This document shows positions 1-7,554 of a stretch of DNA of 26,072 nt, one piece after another. Source of the stretch: Erysipelotrichaceae bacterium (lineage in GTDB: Bacteria > Bacillota_I > Bacilli_A > Erysipelotrichales > Erysipelotrichaceae); contig JAIKXJ010000032.1 of the NCBI GenBank assembly GCA_024684175.1, positions 1 through 26,072 on the forward strand. The letters are read 5' to 3'. The position numbers and the translations under genes are program-made. The notes below the pieces were generated by a model. That model did not search any database. It was given only the letters and a program-made list of their open reading frames with translations, and was not told the DNA's origin. Position 1 is the first letter of the stretch. Each line of letters opens with the position of its first letter.

Positions 1-1566
1 CTCACGGTCGAACAGATCCGGCAGAAGATCGCCGACATGATCGAAGGCGCCGCCGTTGCCAAGGACTGCGGCTATGACGGCGTTGAGATCCATGCGATGC
101 ATTGGGGTTATCTCTTGGACCAGTTTGGCATGGCTTTGTTCAACCGCAGAGAAGATGAATACGGCGGAAGTCTGGAGAACCGCCTGCGTGCGGCACGGGA
201 GATCGTGAAAGGCATCCATGAAAAATGCGGTGACGACTTCCCGGTCGGCATGCGTCTGGGACTCAAGACCTATATCAAAGATTACGACAAAGCGACACTG
301 ACCGGAGAAGAGGAAGCCGGCAGGACTTTGGAAGAAGGCGTACAGATCGCCAAACTTCTGGAAAGCTATGGCTATAACTTCCTGGATGTCGATACCGGTA
401 CCTATGATGCCTTCTATTATGCCTGCCCGCCGATGTATAATCCGCAGGGCTTCATGATCCCGCTGGCAGCTAAGGCAAAAGCGGTCACGAATATCCCGAT
501 CATTGCCGGCGGCAGGATGCAGAACTATGATCTGGCGGCGGAAGCGATCGAAAAAGGCGAGATCGATGCTGTCGGTCTGGGCAGACCTTCTCTGGCCGAT
601 CCCGAATATCCCAACAAAGTCATTTCCGGTCATACCGAAAAGATCCGTCCGTGTATCGGCTGCAATATGGGCTGTTTCAGAAGATGCGTGGAGACCGGTG
701 AACCGGCATCCTGCGCCGTCAACCCGCAGGCAGCCAGAGAGCTCGTCGTCGGTCTCAAACCGGGCGACGGTGAAAAGAAAGTCGTCGTGGTCGGCGGCGG
801 TATCGCCGGCATGGAAGCGGCAAGGACTTCCGCACTTCGCGGCTATAAAGTCACCCTGTTTGAAAAGTCCGACCATCTCGGCGGTCATATCGTCGAAGCC
901 GGTGCACACTCTTTCAAGTCGGAGATCGCCAAGCTCAACGCCTGGTATCAGAATGAACTGAAGGAACTCGGCATCGACATCAAACTCGACCATGAACCTT
1001 GCATCAACTGCATCAGAAAGCAGGAACCGGATGCCGTCATCCTGGCGACCGGGACCAACGAAGCCCATCCGAACATTCCGGGTCTGGATAAGGCGATCTC
1101 ATCCCTGGAAGCGATCGATCATCCGGAAAAGCTCGGTCAGAATGTCCTGATCGTCGGCGGCGGACTGGTGGGCTGCGAGATCGCACTCGATGAAGCCAAT
1201 CACGGGAAAAAGGTCACGGTCATCGAAGCGCTCGATGACATCATGGCGGCCGGCGGGGCCGGAGCTCCGTATCCGAACAAACAGATGATCACCGATCTGT
1301 TTGAATACAAGGGTGTGAAAGTCTGCACCTCCATGAAGCTCGCGGAAGTCACCGATGAAGGTGCGGTCGTCGAGACGGCTGACGGAAACAAAGTCGAGAT
1401 CAAGGCCGATACGGTCGTCTCCGCACTGGGCTTCCGTCCGGCACCGAACCTCAAAGAAGAATGGAAAGAACTTGGTGTTCCGATGTACGAAGTCGGTGAT
1501 GCGACAGGCGCGGGGACGATCATGAAGGCGATCTGGGATGCCTATGAGGTCGCCAACAGCATCTGA
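1..1566 (+). CDS. NADH:flavin oxidoreductase / 2-enoate reductase family (5' end missing)
   Basis: An Old Yellow Enzyme-type multidomain reductase. The reading frame is open from the first base of the window, so the N-terminal part of the FMN barrel lies upstream. The visible barrel contains HAMHWGYLLDQF and DEYGGSLENR, which resemble BaiCD, FldZ and clostridial 2-enoate reductases. A 4Fe-4S motif C-x2-C-x3-C-x12-C begins at base 652 (CIGCNMGC). Two dinucleotide-binding glycine motifs follow, VVVGGGIAGMEAA (FAD) and LIVGGGLVGCEIA (NAD(P)H). The family transfers hydride from NAD(P)H through FAD, Fe-S and FMN to an activated C=C bond, so the protein is probably a cytosolic enoate or dienoyl reductase. 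The substrate cannot be read from sequence. It converges on the ula genes and shares a terminator with them, so it is probably not part of that pathway. Confidence 0.9.
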   Translation, partial: LTVEQIRQKIADMIEGAAVAKDCGYDGVEIHAMHWGYLLDQFGMALFNRREDEYGGSLENRLRAAREIVKGIHEKCGDDFPVGMRLGLKTYIKDYDKATLTGEEEAGRTLEEGVQIAKLLESYGYNFLDVDTGTYDAFYYACPPMYNPQGFMIPLAAKAKAVTNIPIIAGGRMQNYDLAAEAIEKGEIDAVGLGRPSLADPEYPNKVISGHTEKIRPCIGCNMGCFRRCVETGEPASCAVNPQAARELVVGLKPGDGEKKVVVVGGGIAGMEAARTSALRGYKVTLFEKSDHLGGHIVEAGAHSFKSEIAKLNAWYQNELKELGIDIKLDHEPCINCIRKQEPDAVILATGTNEAHPNIPGLDKAISSLEAIDHPEKLGQNVLIVGGGLVGCEIALDEANHGKKVTVIEALDDIMAAGGAGAPYPNKQMITDLFEYKGVKVCTSMKLAEVTDEGAVVETADGNKVEIKADTVVSALGFRPAPNLKEEWKELGVPMYEVGDATGAGTIMKAIWDAYEVANSI

Positions 1567-1609
1567 TCAAAAAGCATAAGGGAGACCGAGTTCTCCCTTT
1601 CTCATGAAA

Positions 1610-1661
1610 AAAGCTTCAGCGTAAGCAGGATCTGAAGTCTTGCGCTGAAGCTTTGTTTTTT
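1610..1661. terminator. Bidirectional intrinsic terminator between converging genes
   Basis: The arms AAAGCTTCAGCG (1610-1621) and CGCTGAAGCTTT (1643-1654) form a perfect 12-bp stem. It is followed by GTTTTTTT on the plus strand and preceded by a run of six A (1607-1612), which reads as T on the minus strand. It can therefore serve both the oxidoreductase and the minus-strand ulaD gene. A smaller GGGAGA/TCTCCC hairpin sits just upstream at about 1580-1597. Confidence 0.85.
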
Positions 1662-1666
1662 TATTA

Positions 1667-2317
1667 TTATTCGCCCCAGATCTCGATGATCTTTTCTTTG
1701 ATGCGCCTTGCCTCGGCTGCCGGATCGGCAGCACCGCGGATGCCTCTGCCGAAGATGAAAGTATCGACATCGATGCCCTTGAACAGATCGAGTTCATCGT
1801 AGCCGATCGCACCGGCTGCACAGACCTTGACGTCATATTCCGTGAGCTTCTTTAAGACGGCAAGCTCATCGGCTGTCCAGGTCCCCGGCAGGTCGCCGGA
1901 GTGCTGCAGGGTCAGCTGATCGATCCCGCATTCCAGCCACATCGGGATGTCGTCGAAGGACCAGTGGCCGTAAAGCTCCATCTGCAGTTCGGTCTTCAGA
2001 CCTCTGGCTTTGACTTCATCACGCACAGAGGTGATCGTGCCTTTCTCGCAGGCACATAGGATGGTGGTGTAGTCCGGCTTTCCTTCCAGCAGCATGCCGG
2101 AGATCTTCTTGCCGGCGTCGACGATCTTGAAGTCGGCGACTAAAGGTTTTTCGGGATACATCTCCCGGAAGAGTCTTACGACTCTGGCGCCTTCGGCGGC
2201 GATCAGGCAGTAGCCGGTCTCGATGATATCGACTTCATCGACGACGCCGCCCTGACAGGCTCTGATGGCCTGTTCGGTATTGTCACAGTCTAAAGCTAAT
2301 TGGATTTTCGGTCTCAT
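1667..2317 (-). CDS. ulaD: 3-keto-L-gulonate-6-phosphate decarboxylase family protein (UlaD-like)
   Basis: A 216-residue single-domain TIM barrel of the orotidine-phosphate/KGPDC decarboxylase suprafamily. In the ula pathway this enzyme converts 3-keto-L-gulonate-6-phosphate to L-xylulose-5-phosphate. Visible family features are LALD at the first strand (Asp10), ETG (Glu33), the ADFKIVDAG metal-binding motif (Asp62, Lys64, Asp67), Glu114 and FGRGI near the phosphate site (Arg191). A longer frame opens upstream, but the start MRPKIQLALD fits the family and has AGGAGA 9 bases ahead of it. Its ATG overlaps the ulaE stop codon by 4 bases, suggesting translational coupling. Aligned without gaps to my recollection of E. 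coli UlaD, the catalytic His136 and Arg139 positions are Gln138 and Gly141 here and Thr169 is Ala, so the exact reaction may differ. Confidence 0.85.
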   Translation of the reverse strand: MRPKIQLALDCDNTEQAIRACQGGVVDEVDIIETGYCLIAAEGARVVRLFREMYPEKPLVADFKIVDAGKKISGMLLEGKPDYTTILCACEKGTITSVRDEVKARGLKTELQMELYGHWSFDDIPMWLECGIDQLTLQHSGDLPGTWTADELAVLKKLTEYDVKVCAAGAIGYDELDLFKGIDVDTFIFGRGIRGAADPAAEARRIKEKIIEIWGE

Positions 2318-3117
2318 TTCATTTTTCTCCTGATGAATGTGTTGATGGCCCGGATATCCGGATGACAGTCTTCTTCGTACCAGCATTCCGATACCAGGTA
2401 TCCTTGGTAATTTACCTGTTTCAGATAGCGGAAGACTTCGTCGAAGTCGACCAGTCCTTCGCCGTATCCGATATTGTGTTCGTTGTGAACTATGGCGTCT
2501 TTGATATGGATGGCTTGGATATGAGCGATCCCGTCCTGCAGATCTTTGACAGGATCGAAGCCGTTGTAGATGAGATTTCCGGTATCGGCATATTCCTTCA
2601 GAAGCGGATCGTTGATCTTTTCGATGAAGGGGATGAGTTTGGCCGATGTGTTGAAGTGGTCCACATCTTCGAGCACTTCGATGGCTAAGATGATGCCGTA
2701 GTCCGCATCGAAGGAAAGGACTTCCCTGATGGCTTCCTCATAAAGATGCCGGGTCTCTTGCGTTGAGGTCTTTTGATAGACGTCGTAGGCTGTCAGCTGT
2801 ATCAGTTTGATGCCCAGTTTCTTCGCCAGTACGATCGCCTTTTTGATGATCCGGATGCCCTCGTCCCGTTTTTCCGGATCGCCGATCGGATAATAGCGGT
2901 TGGCGGAAAGGGTCATCGTTTGGATGGTCATGCCGTGGTCTTTTGCGCAGTTTCTGATCTCTTCGATCCGTTCATCGGTCCAGTCGAGTTTGTCCAGCCG
3001 GTTCCTGTCGACGGAAAGCTCGATGAAATCGTAGCCGGCATCGGCGGCCAGGGCGTAGCGTTCCTCCCAGGAAAGATCGGGGAGGGCTTTTTCGTAGATC
3101 CCTAAAAGGTTGTTCAT
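2314..3117 (-). CDS. ulaE: L-xylulose/L-ribulose-5-phosphate 3-epimerase (UlaE), copy 1
   Basis: A 267-residue xylose isomerase-like TIM barrel of the UlaE/SgbU family, which interconverts L-xylulose-5-phosphate and L-ribulose-5-phosphate. The N-terminus LLGIYEKALPDLSWEERYALA is the usual UlaE opening. The four expected metal/active-site positions are present: Glu147 in AIEV, Asp178 in YADTGNL, His204 in IHIKD and Glu244 in SECW. It lies between ulaG and ulaD on the minus strand and overlaps ulaD by 4 bases. The bases before its ATG (CATTATCCTTACC) show no Shine-Dalgarno sequence, and a strong hairpin lies just upstream, so translation may be limited. It is about 20 residues shorter than copy 2 at 9275. 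Confidence 0.88.
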   Translation of the reverse strand: MNNLLGIYEKALPDLSWEERYALAADAGYDFIELSVDRNRLDKLDWTDERIEEIRNCAKDHGMTIQTMTLSANRYYPIGDPEKRDEGIRIIKKAIVLAKKLGIKLIQLTAYDVYQKTSTQETRHLYEEAIREVLSFDADYGIILAIEVLEDVDHFNTSAKLIPFIEKINDPLLKEYADTGNLIYNGFDPVKDLQDGIAHIQAIHIKDAIVHNEHNIGYGEGLVDFDEVFRYLKQVNYQGYLVSECWYEEDCHPDIRAINTFIRRKMK

Positions 3118-3133
3118 GGTAAGGATAATGAAG

Positions 3134-3156
3134 GGCTCACTTTTTTCAAGTGAGCC
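3134..3156 (-). promoter_or_regulatory. Intercistronic hairpin between ulaG and ulaE
   Basis: A perfect 9-bp stem, GGCTCACTT/AAGTGAGCC, with a 5-base loop lies in the 54-base gap between the ulaG stop and the ulaE start. No T-run follows in the minus direction, so it does not look like an ordinary terminator. It may protect the 3' end of ulaG mRNA or tune ulaE translation, since ulaE has no visible Shine-Dalgarno sequence. Confidence 0.55.
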
Positions 3157-3171
3157 GCTTCGGATTTGATC

Positions 3172-4257
3172 TTACAGGAATGCGCGGAACGGAAGGTTGA
3201 TATCCTCGGTGAAGACATCGTCGAAGCCTCTGGTGTGATGGTATTCGAGTTTGTCTTTGTCATCCGGATAAGTGAAGTGTCCGCCGACTTCCCAGATGAA
3301 CGGTTTGAACTTGTACTGGAGCCTGTTCTTTCTCATGTACCAGAGAACGAGGATCTCTTTGGTGTCTGCCTGGAAGTTGGTCCACAGATCGTGATGATAA
3401 GGGATGATGACCTTGCAGTTGAGGTTTTCCGCCATTCTCAAGATATCGGAAGAAGTCATCTTGTCGGTGATGCCTCTCGGGTTTTCGCCATAGGAACCGA
3501 ATGCGACGTCGATCTTGTATTCGTTGCCGTGTTTTGCATAGAGGTTGCCGAAGTGGCTGTCGCCGGAATGATAGATCGTGCCGGCCGGAGTCTCGATGAT
3601 GTAAGAGACCGCTCTTTCATCCATGTCTCTGCCGAAGTTTTCGATATGCGTCAGATCGCCTGCCGGAGGATTGGTGATCAGGATCGTACGGTCGAGGGAT
3701 TCGACGGCGTGGATCTTGATATCGCCGACTTCAACGACATCGCCCGGTTTGACGGTGACCAGTCTCTCTTCCGGAACGCCCCATTTTCTCCAAAGATCGG
3801 TAGCGAACTTCGGTCCGATGAACGGGATCGGTTTTTCGATGTTCTGAAGGATCGCTGCCGCGACGTTGACATCAATGTGGTCGGAATGTGTATGGGAAGC
3901 CAGTAAAGCATCGAGCTTCTTGATCTTGAACGGATCGAGAACGCACGGGATCGCTCTGAGGTTCGGCTGCATCGTTCTGGCGCCGGACATCCTCGCCATC
4001 TGATGATCCGGATCGATCATCTTGATCGAACCGTCGTCATTGTAATGGGTCTTCTTGCCGGTGGAGCACCATAAGTCGACCATGATGTCGGTGCCGCCTT
4101 CGGATTTGACCCAGATACCGGTGTTGCCCAGCCACCACATCTTGAACTTGCCCGGTTCACACTTGGCGTCGGCGATCTCTTCGTTGAGGTAAGTACCCCA
4201 TTCAGGGAAAGTGGAAAGGATCCATTTCTCACGAGTAATGTCATTTACGTTTGGCAT
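3172..4257 (-). CDS. ulaG: L-ascorbate-6-phosphate lactonase (UlaG)
   Basis: A 361-residue metallo-beta-lactamase-fold hydrolase that matches UlaG in length (about 354 in E. coli) and architecture. UlaG hydrolyses L-ascorbate-6-phosphate to 3-keto-L-gulonate-6-phosphate in the cytosol. The metal-binding motif HTHSDHID is at residues 122-129 (His122, His124, Asp126, His127), with [10 protein letters not shown] (Asp233) and IIPYHHDLW (His288) further on. The UlaG-type N-terminus [20 protein letters not shown] is intact. A strong AAGGAGG lies 7 bases before the ATG. It is the first gene of the minus-strand operon ulaG-ulaE-ulaD and is divergent from a class II aldolase gene. Confidence 0.93.
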   Translation of the reverse strand: MPNVNDITREKWILSTFPEWGTYLNEEIADAKCEPGKFKMWWLGNTGIWVKSEGGTDIMVDLWCSTGKKTHYNDDGSIKMIDPDHQMARMSGARTMQPNLRAIPCVLDPFKIKKLDALLASHTHSDHIDVNVAAAILQNIEKPIPFIGPKFATDLWRKWGVPEERLVTVKPGDVVEVGDIKIHAVESLDRTILITNPPAGDLTHIENFGRDMDERAVSYIIETPAGTIYHSGDSHFGNLYAKHGNEYKIDVAFGSYGENPRGITDKMTSSDILRMAENLNCKVIIPYHHDLWTNFQADTKEILVLWYMRKNRLQYKFKPFIWEVGGHFTYPDDKDKLEYHHTRGFDDVFTEDINLPFRAFL

Positions 4258-4440
4258 GTATTAACCTCCTTTTGCTGAATAAATGATCATCGAAATGTAT
4301 TTCTACAATTACATTCTATATTAAATATGTTTACATGGGAATAATCTTTACGATCGATTTAATGATTATATGAATGATTCTGCGCATAAATGTTTTTTCC
4401 TCTTTATTATCTGATATAACATTTTTAGAGGAAAAAAAAC
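4258..4440. promoter_or_regulatory. Divergent ulaG / aldolase intergenic region with dyad
   Basis: A 183-base AT-rich region. On the minus strand AAAGGAGG serves ulaG, with an upstream AT-rich segment offering TAGAAT as a weak -10. On the plus strand TATAAC (4415-4420) and AGAGG (4427-4431) precede the aldolase ATG. A dyad AATGTA-N10-TACATT (4294-4299 and 4310-4315) lies 37-58 bases from the ulaG start and is a candidate operator. Promoter assignments here are weak. Confidence 0.4.
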
Positions 4441-5076
4441 ATGTACGAAAAGGAAAAATCAATGATCATGCGCGCCTGTCTGCGCATGAAGGAGTACCGG
4501 CTGATCTCACTGACCGGCGGAAATATCTCCGTAAAGGTGGACGAAGACACCTATATCGTGACTCCTTCGGGGATGTTGTATGAAGATATGACTTTGGAAG
4601 ATCTCTGTGTGGTCGACCATGCGGGGAGGCTCAAGGAAGGTCACCGCAAACCGACGTCCGATGCGGCAGCACTCATCTATATCTATGATCATATGCCTGA
4701 GGTACGTGCGACCATCCATACGCATCAGCCTTACGCGACGGCCATCGGTATGAACAACGATTCGCTTCCCGCCTGCATGGTGACCCTGATCGATGCCAAT
4801 CACGCCCGGATCAACGTGGCGCCTTGGACCAGATCGCAGGATATCGGCATGGGCAAGCTGGCGGTGGACTATGCCGGGGATGCCAATACGGTCATCATGA
4901 AGCATCACGGGGTGATCTGCTTCGGTGAAGATCTCGATGAGGCTCTCTATGCCGCCGTCTATCTGGAAGAGGCCGCCAAGACCTATGTGATGGCCAGGAT
5001 CATGGGTGCGGTGCCCGAATTGAGCGATGAACAGATCGCCGAAGAGGCTGCCGGCTGGCAGTCGTACGGTCAATAA
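4441..5076 (+). CDS. Class II aldolase / L-ribulose-5-phosphate 4-epimerase family protein (short form)
   Basis: A 211-residue zinc-dependent class II aldolase fold protein, related to fuculose-phosphate aldolase (FucA) and AraD/UlaF. GGNIS (residues 26-30) and PSG (42-44) form the phosphate-binding site. IHTHQ (His93, His95) and KHHG (His155) supply the zinc ligands. The acidic residue of the KPTSD motif is Asp74, as in AraD-type epimerases, whereas FucA has Glu there. The C-terminal tyrosine region (AYYGQ) of true UlaF/AraD is absent; the protein ends WQSYGQ. It has its own start next to AGAGG and is divergent from ulaG, followed by the PTS operon after 103 bases. It could be a 4-epimerase or an aldolase for a related sugar phosphate; a full-length UlaF-like enzyme is encoded separately at 8593. 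Confidence 0.85.
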   Translation: MYEKEKSMIMRACLRMKEYRLISLTGGNISVKVDEDTYIVTPSGMLYEDMTLEDLCVVDHAGRLKEGHRKPTSDAAALIYIYDHMPEVRATIHTHQPYATAIGMNNDSLPACMVTLIDANHARINVAPWTRSQDIGMGKLAVDYAGDANTVIMKHHGVICFGEDLDEALYAAVYLEEAAKTYVMARIMGAVPELSDEQIAEEAAGWQSYGQ

Positions 5077-5121
5077 TCGCTGAAACGATCATATATTTCA
5101 TAAATACTTCATATACCCTTA

Positions 5122-5150
5122 TTGTTAAGCGCTTACAAAGATTGTATAAT
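5122..5150 (+). promoter_or_regulatory. Sigma-A promoter with overlapping cre-like site, PTS operon
   Basis: TTGTTA (5122-5127) and TATAAT (5145-5150) are separated by exactly 17 bases. The -35 and spacer contain GTTAAGCGCTTACA (5124-5137), which matches 12 of 14 positions of the CcpA cre consensus TGWAANCGNTNNCA. Repression by CcpA in the presence of preferred sugars is inferred. GGAGGT precedes the downstream ATG at 5180. Confidence 0.8.
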
Positions 5151-5179
5151 AAAGGATGTTTCAAAAATGGAGGTAGATC

Positions 5180-5638
5180 ATGTTACTGAAAGACATCGTT
5201 GAAGCGAATCACTATCTTTTTGCCGATTCGTTCGAATCCTGGCAGGATTCTATCTATGGTGCCGCACAGCCGTTAGTGGCCGATGGCACTTTGGATAAGG
5301 AATACCTCGACAAGATCATTGAGAATGTCAACACTTACGGCCCGTACTTCATCATCATGCCGGACGTTGCCATGCCCCATTCCACACTGGGAGGCGCAGG
5401 CTGTCACAAAACGGCCATCGGTTTCTGCAAAGTCAAGACACCGGTCGTTTTCGATCCGGAAGATGAGACCAAGAACGCAAGACTGTTCTTCACGCTGGCT
5501 GCGGTCGATAACGACCAGTATCTGCAGAACATGGTCCAGCTGTCGGAACTGTTGATCAAAGAAGGTATCGTAGAAGACCTTTTAGCCGCTGAAACAAAAG
5601 AGGATCTTCTTGATATAGACAGAAAATATTCAGAATAA
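5180..5638 (+). CDS. ulaC: PTS EIIA component, ascorbate (UlaC) family
   Basis: A 152-residue cytosolic PTS EIIA domain of the fructose/mannitol superfamily, typical of ascorbate-specific EIIA. The phospho-accepting histidine is His67 in PDVAMPHST. It receives phosphate from HPr and passes it to EIIB (7195). The start is preceded by TGGAGGT. It is the first gene behind a strong promoter with a cre-like site and lies 18 bases ahead of the EIIC gene. Ascorbate specificity is inferred from the UlaA/UlaB-type partners and the flanking ulaG/E/D genes, since this EIIA family also serves related pentitol and galactitol-type systems. Confidence 0.88.
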   Translation: MLLKDIVEANHYLFADSFESWQDSIYGAAQPLVADGTLDKEYLDKIIENVNTYGPYFIIMPDVAMPHSTLGGAGCHKTAIGFCKVKTPVVFDPEDETKNARLFFTLAAVDNDQYLQNMVQLSELLIKEGIVEDLLAAETKEDLLDIDRKYSE

Positions 5639-5656
5639 ACACAAGGGGGGAAAAGA

Positions 5657-7159
5657 ATGAATATTTTAATGACGATCTGGGAGTATTTTGCGAACAACTT
5701 CCTTAAGACTCCGGCTTACTTTATCGGTTTGATCACCGTGATCGGCTACATCCTGCTGAAGAAACAGTGGTACGAAGTATTCTCTGGCTTCATCAAGGCA
5801 ACGGTCGGTTACAAGGTCCTCTTGGTCGGTTCCGGCGGTTTATCCAGCACGTTCAAGCCGATCATCACTGCACTTTCCAACAAGTTCGGTATCGACGCGA
5901 TGATCCTCGACACTTATGTCGGTCAGGTCGCCGCACAGGGTGCCATCGAGACCGTCGGCAGATCCTTCGGTCAGGTCATGATCCTGCTGCTGATCGCGTT
6001 CATCTTCAACATCCTTCTGGTCAGATTCCAGAAAGTCACGAAGCTGAGAGCCGTCTTCACGACCGGTCACGTTCAGACACAGCAGGCGACATTCGCATTC
6101 TGGATCTTCTTAACTTGCTTCCCGCAGTTAGGCGATACTCCGATGCTGATCCTGATGGCGATCTTACTCGGCTTATACTGGGCAGTCGGTTCCAACCTCA
6201 CCGTTGAGACCGCACAGAGACTGACGGACGGCGCAGGCTTCTCCATTGCTCACCAGCAGATGTTCGGTATCGCTATCTATGAATGGCTCGGCGGCAAGCT
6301 CTTCGGCGGCAAGACGGGTCATGGCAAATCGTTCGAAGAATATGAACTGCCGGGCTGGCTGTCCATGTTCAGCGAAAACACCGTTTCTACTTCCATCCTG
6401 ATGCTGCTGTTCATCGGCACCATCATGGTCATCACGGGCAAAGAAGCTCTCTCTTCCGCAGGCGTCTCCATGCCAAACGGCAGCTTCTTGTTCTGTATCC
6501 TTGACAACTCGCTGGCATTCGCTGTCTACATGGCAGTCTTACAGCTGGGTGTCCGTATCTTCGTCGGCGAATTGACGAACTCCTTCCAGGGTATCTCCAA
6601 CAAGCTGTTACCTGGTGCTGTTCCGGGCTTGGACTGTGCCGCATCTTACGGTTTCGGTTCTCCGAACGCTGTCACTTTCGGTTTCATCTTCGGTGCGATC
6701 GGTCAGTTCCTGGCGATCGGTATCCTGATCCTGACGAAGTCTCCGGTCATCGCTTTAGCGGGATTCGTTCCTGTCTTCTTCGATAACGCGACGATCTCCG
6801 TCTACGTCAACGCCAAGTCCGGTGCAAAGGCTGCCATGCTGGCATCCTTCATCAACGGTCTCTTACAGGTCTTCTTCTCAGTCTGGGCTGCCCAGTTCTT
6901 CGCACTCGACGGTGTCACTGTCTTAACACAGACCGTCAACGCCAAGGGTTGGATGGCAATGTTCGACTGGGCGGTCATCTGGCCGATCTTCGGTGCGATC
7001 ATGCACTACCTGAAGTACGTCGGTGTCGTCATCATTATTGCGATCTTGGTTGCGATCCCGCAGTTACAGTACAGAAGAGATCCGGAAGGTTACTTCCTGT
7101 GCGTATCTGACTACGAAGCATATAAGAAACACGTAGAAGAACTCAACGCAAAAAAATAG
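5657..7159 (+). CDS. ulaA: PTS EIIC component, ascorbate permease (UlaA) family
   Basis: A 500-residue integral membrane protein of the ascorbate-galactitol PTS superfamily (E. coli UlaA is about 465 residues). It binds and translocates the sugar while EIIB phosphorylates it. About ten hydrophobic segments are visible, beginning near residue 20 (YFIGLITVIGYILL). UlaA-like features include SSTFKPI, GHVQTQQA in the first half, and GAVPGLDCAASYGFGSPNAV with FDNATISVYVNAKSG in the second. AAGGGGGG lies upstream of the ATG. Codon use favours TTC, GTC and GGT, as expected for a well-expressed gene. It lies between the EIIA and EIIB genes. Confidence 0.93.
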   Translation: MNILMTIWEYFANNFLKTPAYFIGLITVIGYILLKKQWYEVFSGFIKATVGYKVLLVGSGGLSSTFKPIITALSNKFGIDAMILDTYVGQVAAQGAIETVGRSFGQVMILLLIAFIFNILLVRFQKVTKLRAVFTTGHVQTQQATFAFWIFLTCFPQLGDTPMLILMAILLGLYWAVGSNLTVETAQRLTDGAGFSIAHQQMFGIAIYEWLGGKLFGGKTGHGKSFEEYELPGWLSMFSENTVSTSILMLLFIGTIMVITGKEALSSAGVSMPNGSFLFCILDNSLAFAVYMAVLQLGVRIFVGELTNSFQGISNKLLPGAVPGLDCAASYGFGSPNAVTFGFIFGAIGQFLAIGILILTKSPVIALAGFVPVFFDNATISVYVNAKSGAKAAMLASFINGLLQVFFSVWAAQFFALDGVTVLTQTVNAKGWMAMFDWAVIWPIFGAIMHYLKYVGVVIIIAILVAIPQLQYRRDPEGYFLCVSDYEAYKKHVEELNAKK

Positions 7160-7194
7160 TAAAATAAGATTATAAAAGAAAAGAGGTAAATTCA

Positions 7195-7482
7195 ATGATT
7201 AAAGTATTGGTTTGTTGTGCAAGCGGCTCAGGCACAAGCATGATGATGAAGCTGACTGCGGAAAAGGCCTGCAAGGCTCTTGGTGTTGATGCAAAGGTCG
7301 AACATGCCCCGATCGCAGAAGCGAAGTCCAGTGCGAGAAACTTTGATATCGTGATTACTTCTCCGGCTTTCGTTTCCACATTCGATTCCATCAAGGATCG
7401 TGTCAAGATCGCTGCCGTAAAGAATCCGCTCTCGCAGCCGGAATATGTCAACGCATTGAAAGAAAGCGGTCTTGTCAAGTAA
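7195..7482 (+). CDS. ulaB: PTS EIIB component, ascorbate (UlaB) family
   Basis: A 95-residue EIIB domain of the lactose/ascorbate type. The phosphocysteine loop is CASGSGTS starting at Cys8, matching C-x2-G-x-G-T-S; Cys7 directly precedes it. It accepts phosphate from the EIIA at 5180 and donates it to the sugar bound by the EIIC at 5657. An AAGAGGT ribosome site precedes the ATG. It closes the transporter part of the operon and is followed within 15 bases by a weak terminator. Confidence 0.92.
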   Translation: MIKVLVCCASGSGTSMMMKLTAEKACKALGVDAKVEHAPIAEAKSSARNFDIVITSPAFVSTFDSIKDRVKIAAVKNPLSQPEYVNALKESGLVK

Positions 7483-7495
7483 ATGAAAACTGAAT

Positions 7496-7518
7496 AGGGG
7501 CTGATTTCAGCCCCTTTT
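7496..7518 (+). terminator. Weak intrinsic terminator inside the ula operon
   Basis: The stem AGGGGCTG/CAGCCCCT (7496-7503 and 7508-7515) with loop ATTT is followed by a short TTTCTTTC tail. The gene after it has no convincing promoter, so partial read-through probably sets a lower dose of the metabolic genes relative to the PTS genes. Confidence 0.7.
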
Positions 7519-7554
7519 CTTTCATCTTTAAGTTTTAAATTCAGGGAGAGAACT

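Noticed and set aside
3166..3906. A 246-codon plus-strand frame opposite ulaG
   Set aside because: UlaG on the minus strand is complete with metal-binding motifs, and the opposite frame has no recognisable protein features.
4374..4583. A 69-codon plus-strand frame overlapping the start of the class II aldolase gene
   Set aside because: It has no ribosome site and runs out of frame through a clearly conserved aldolase N-terminus.
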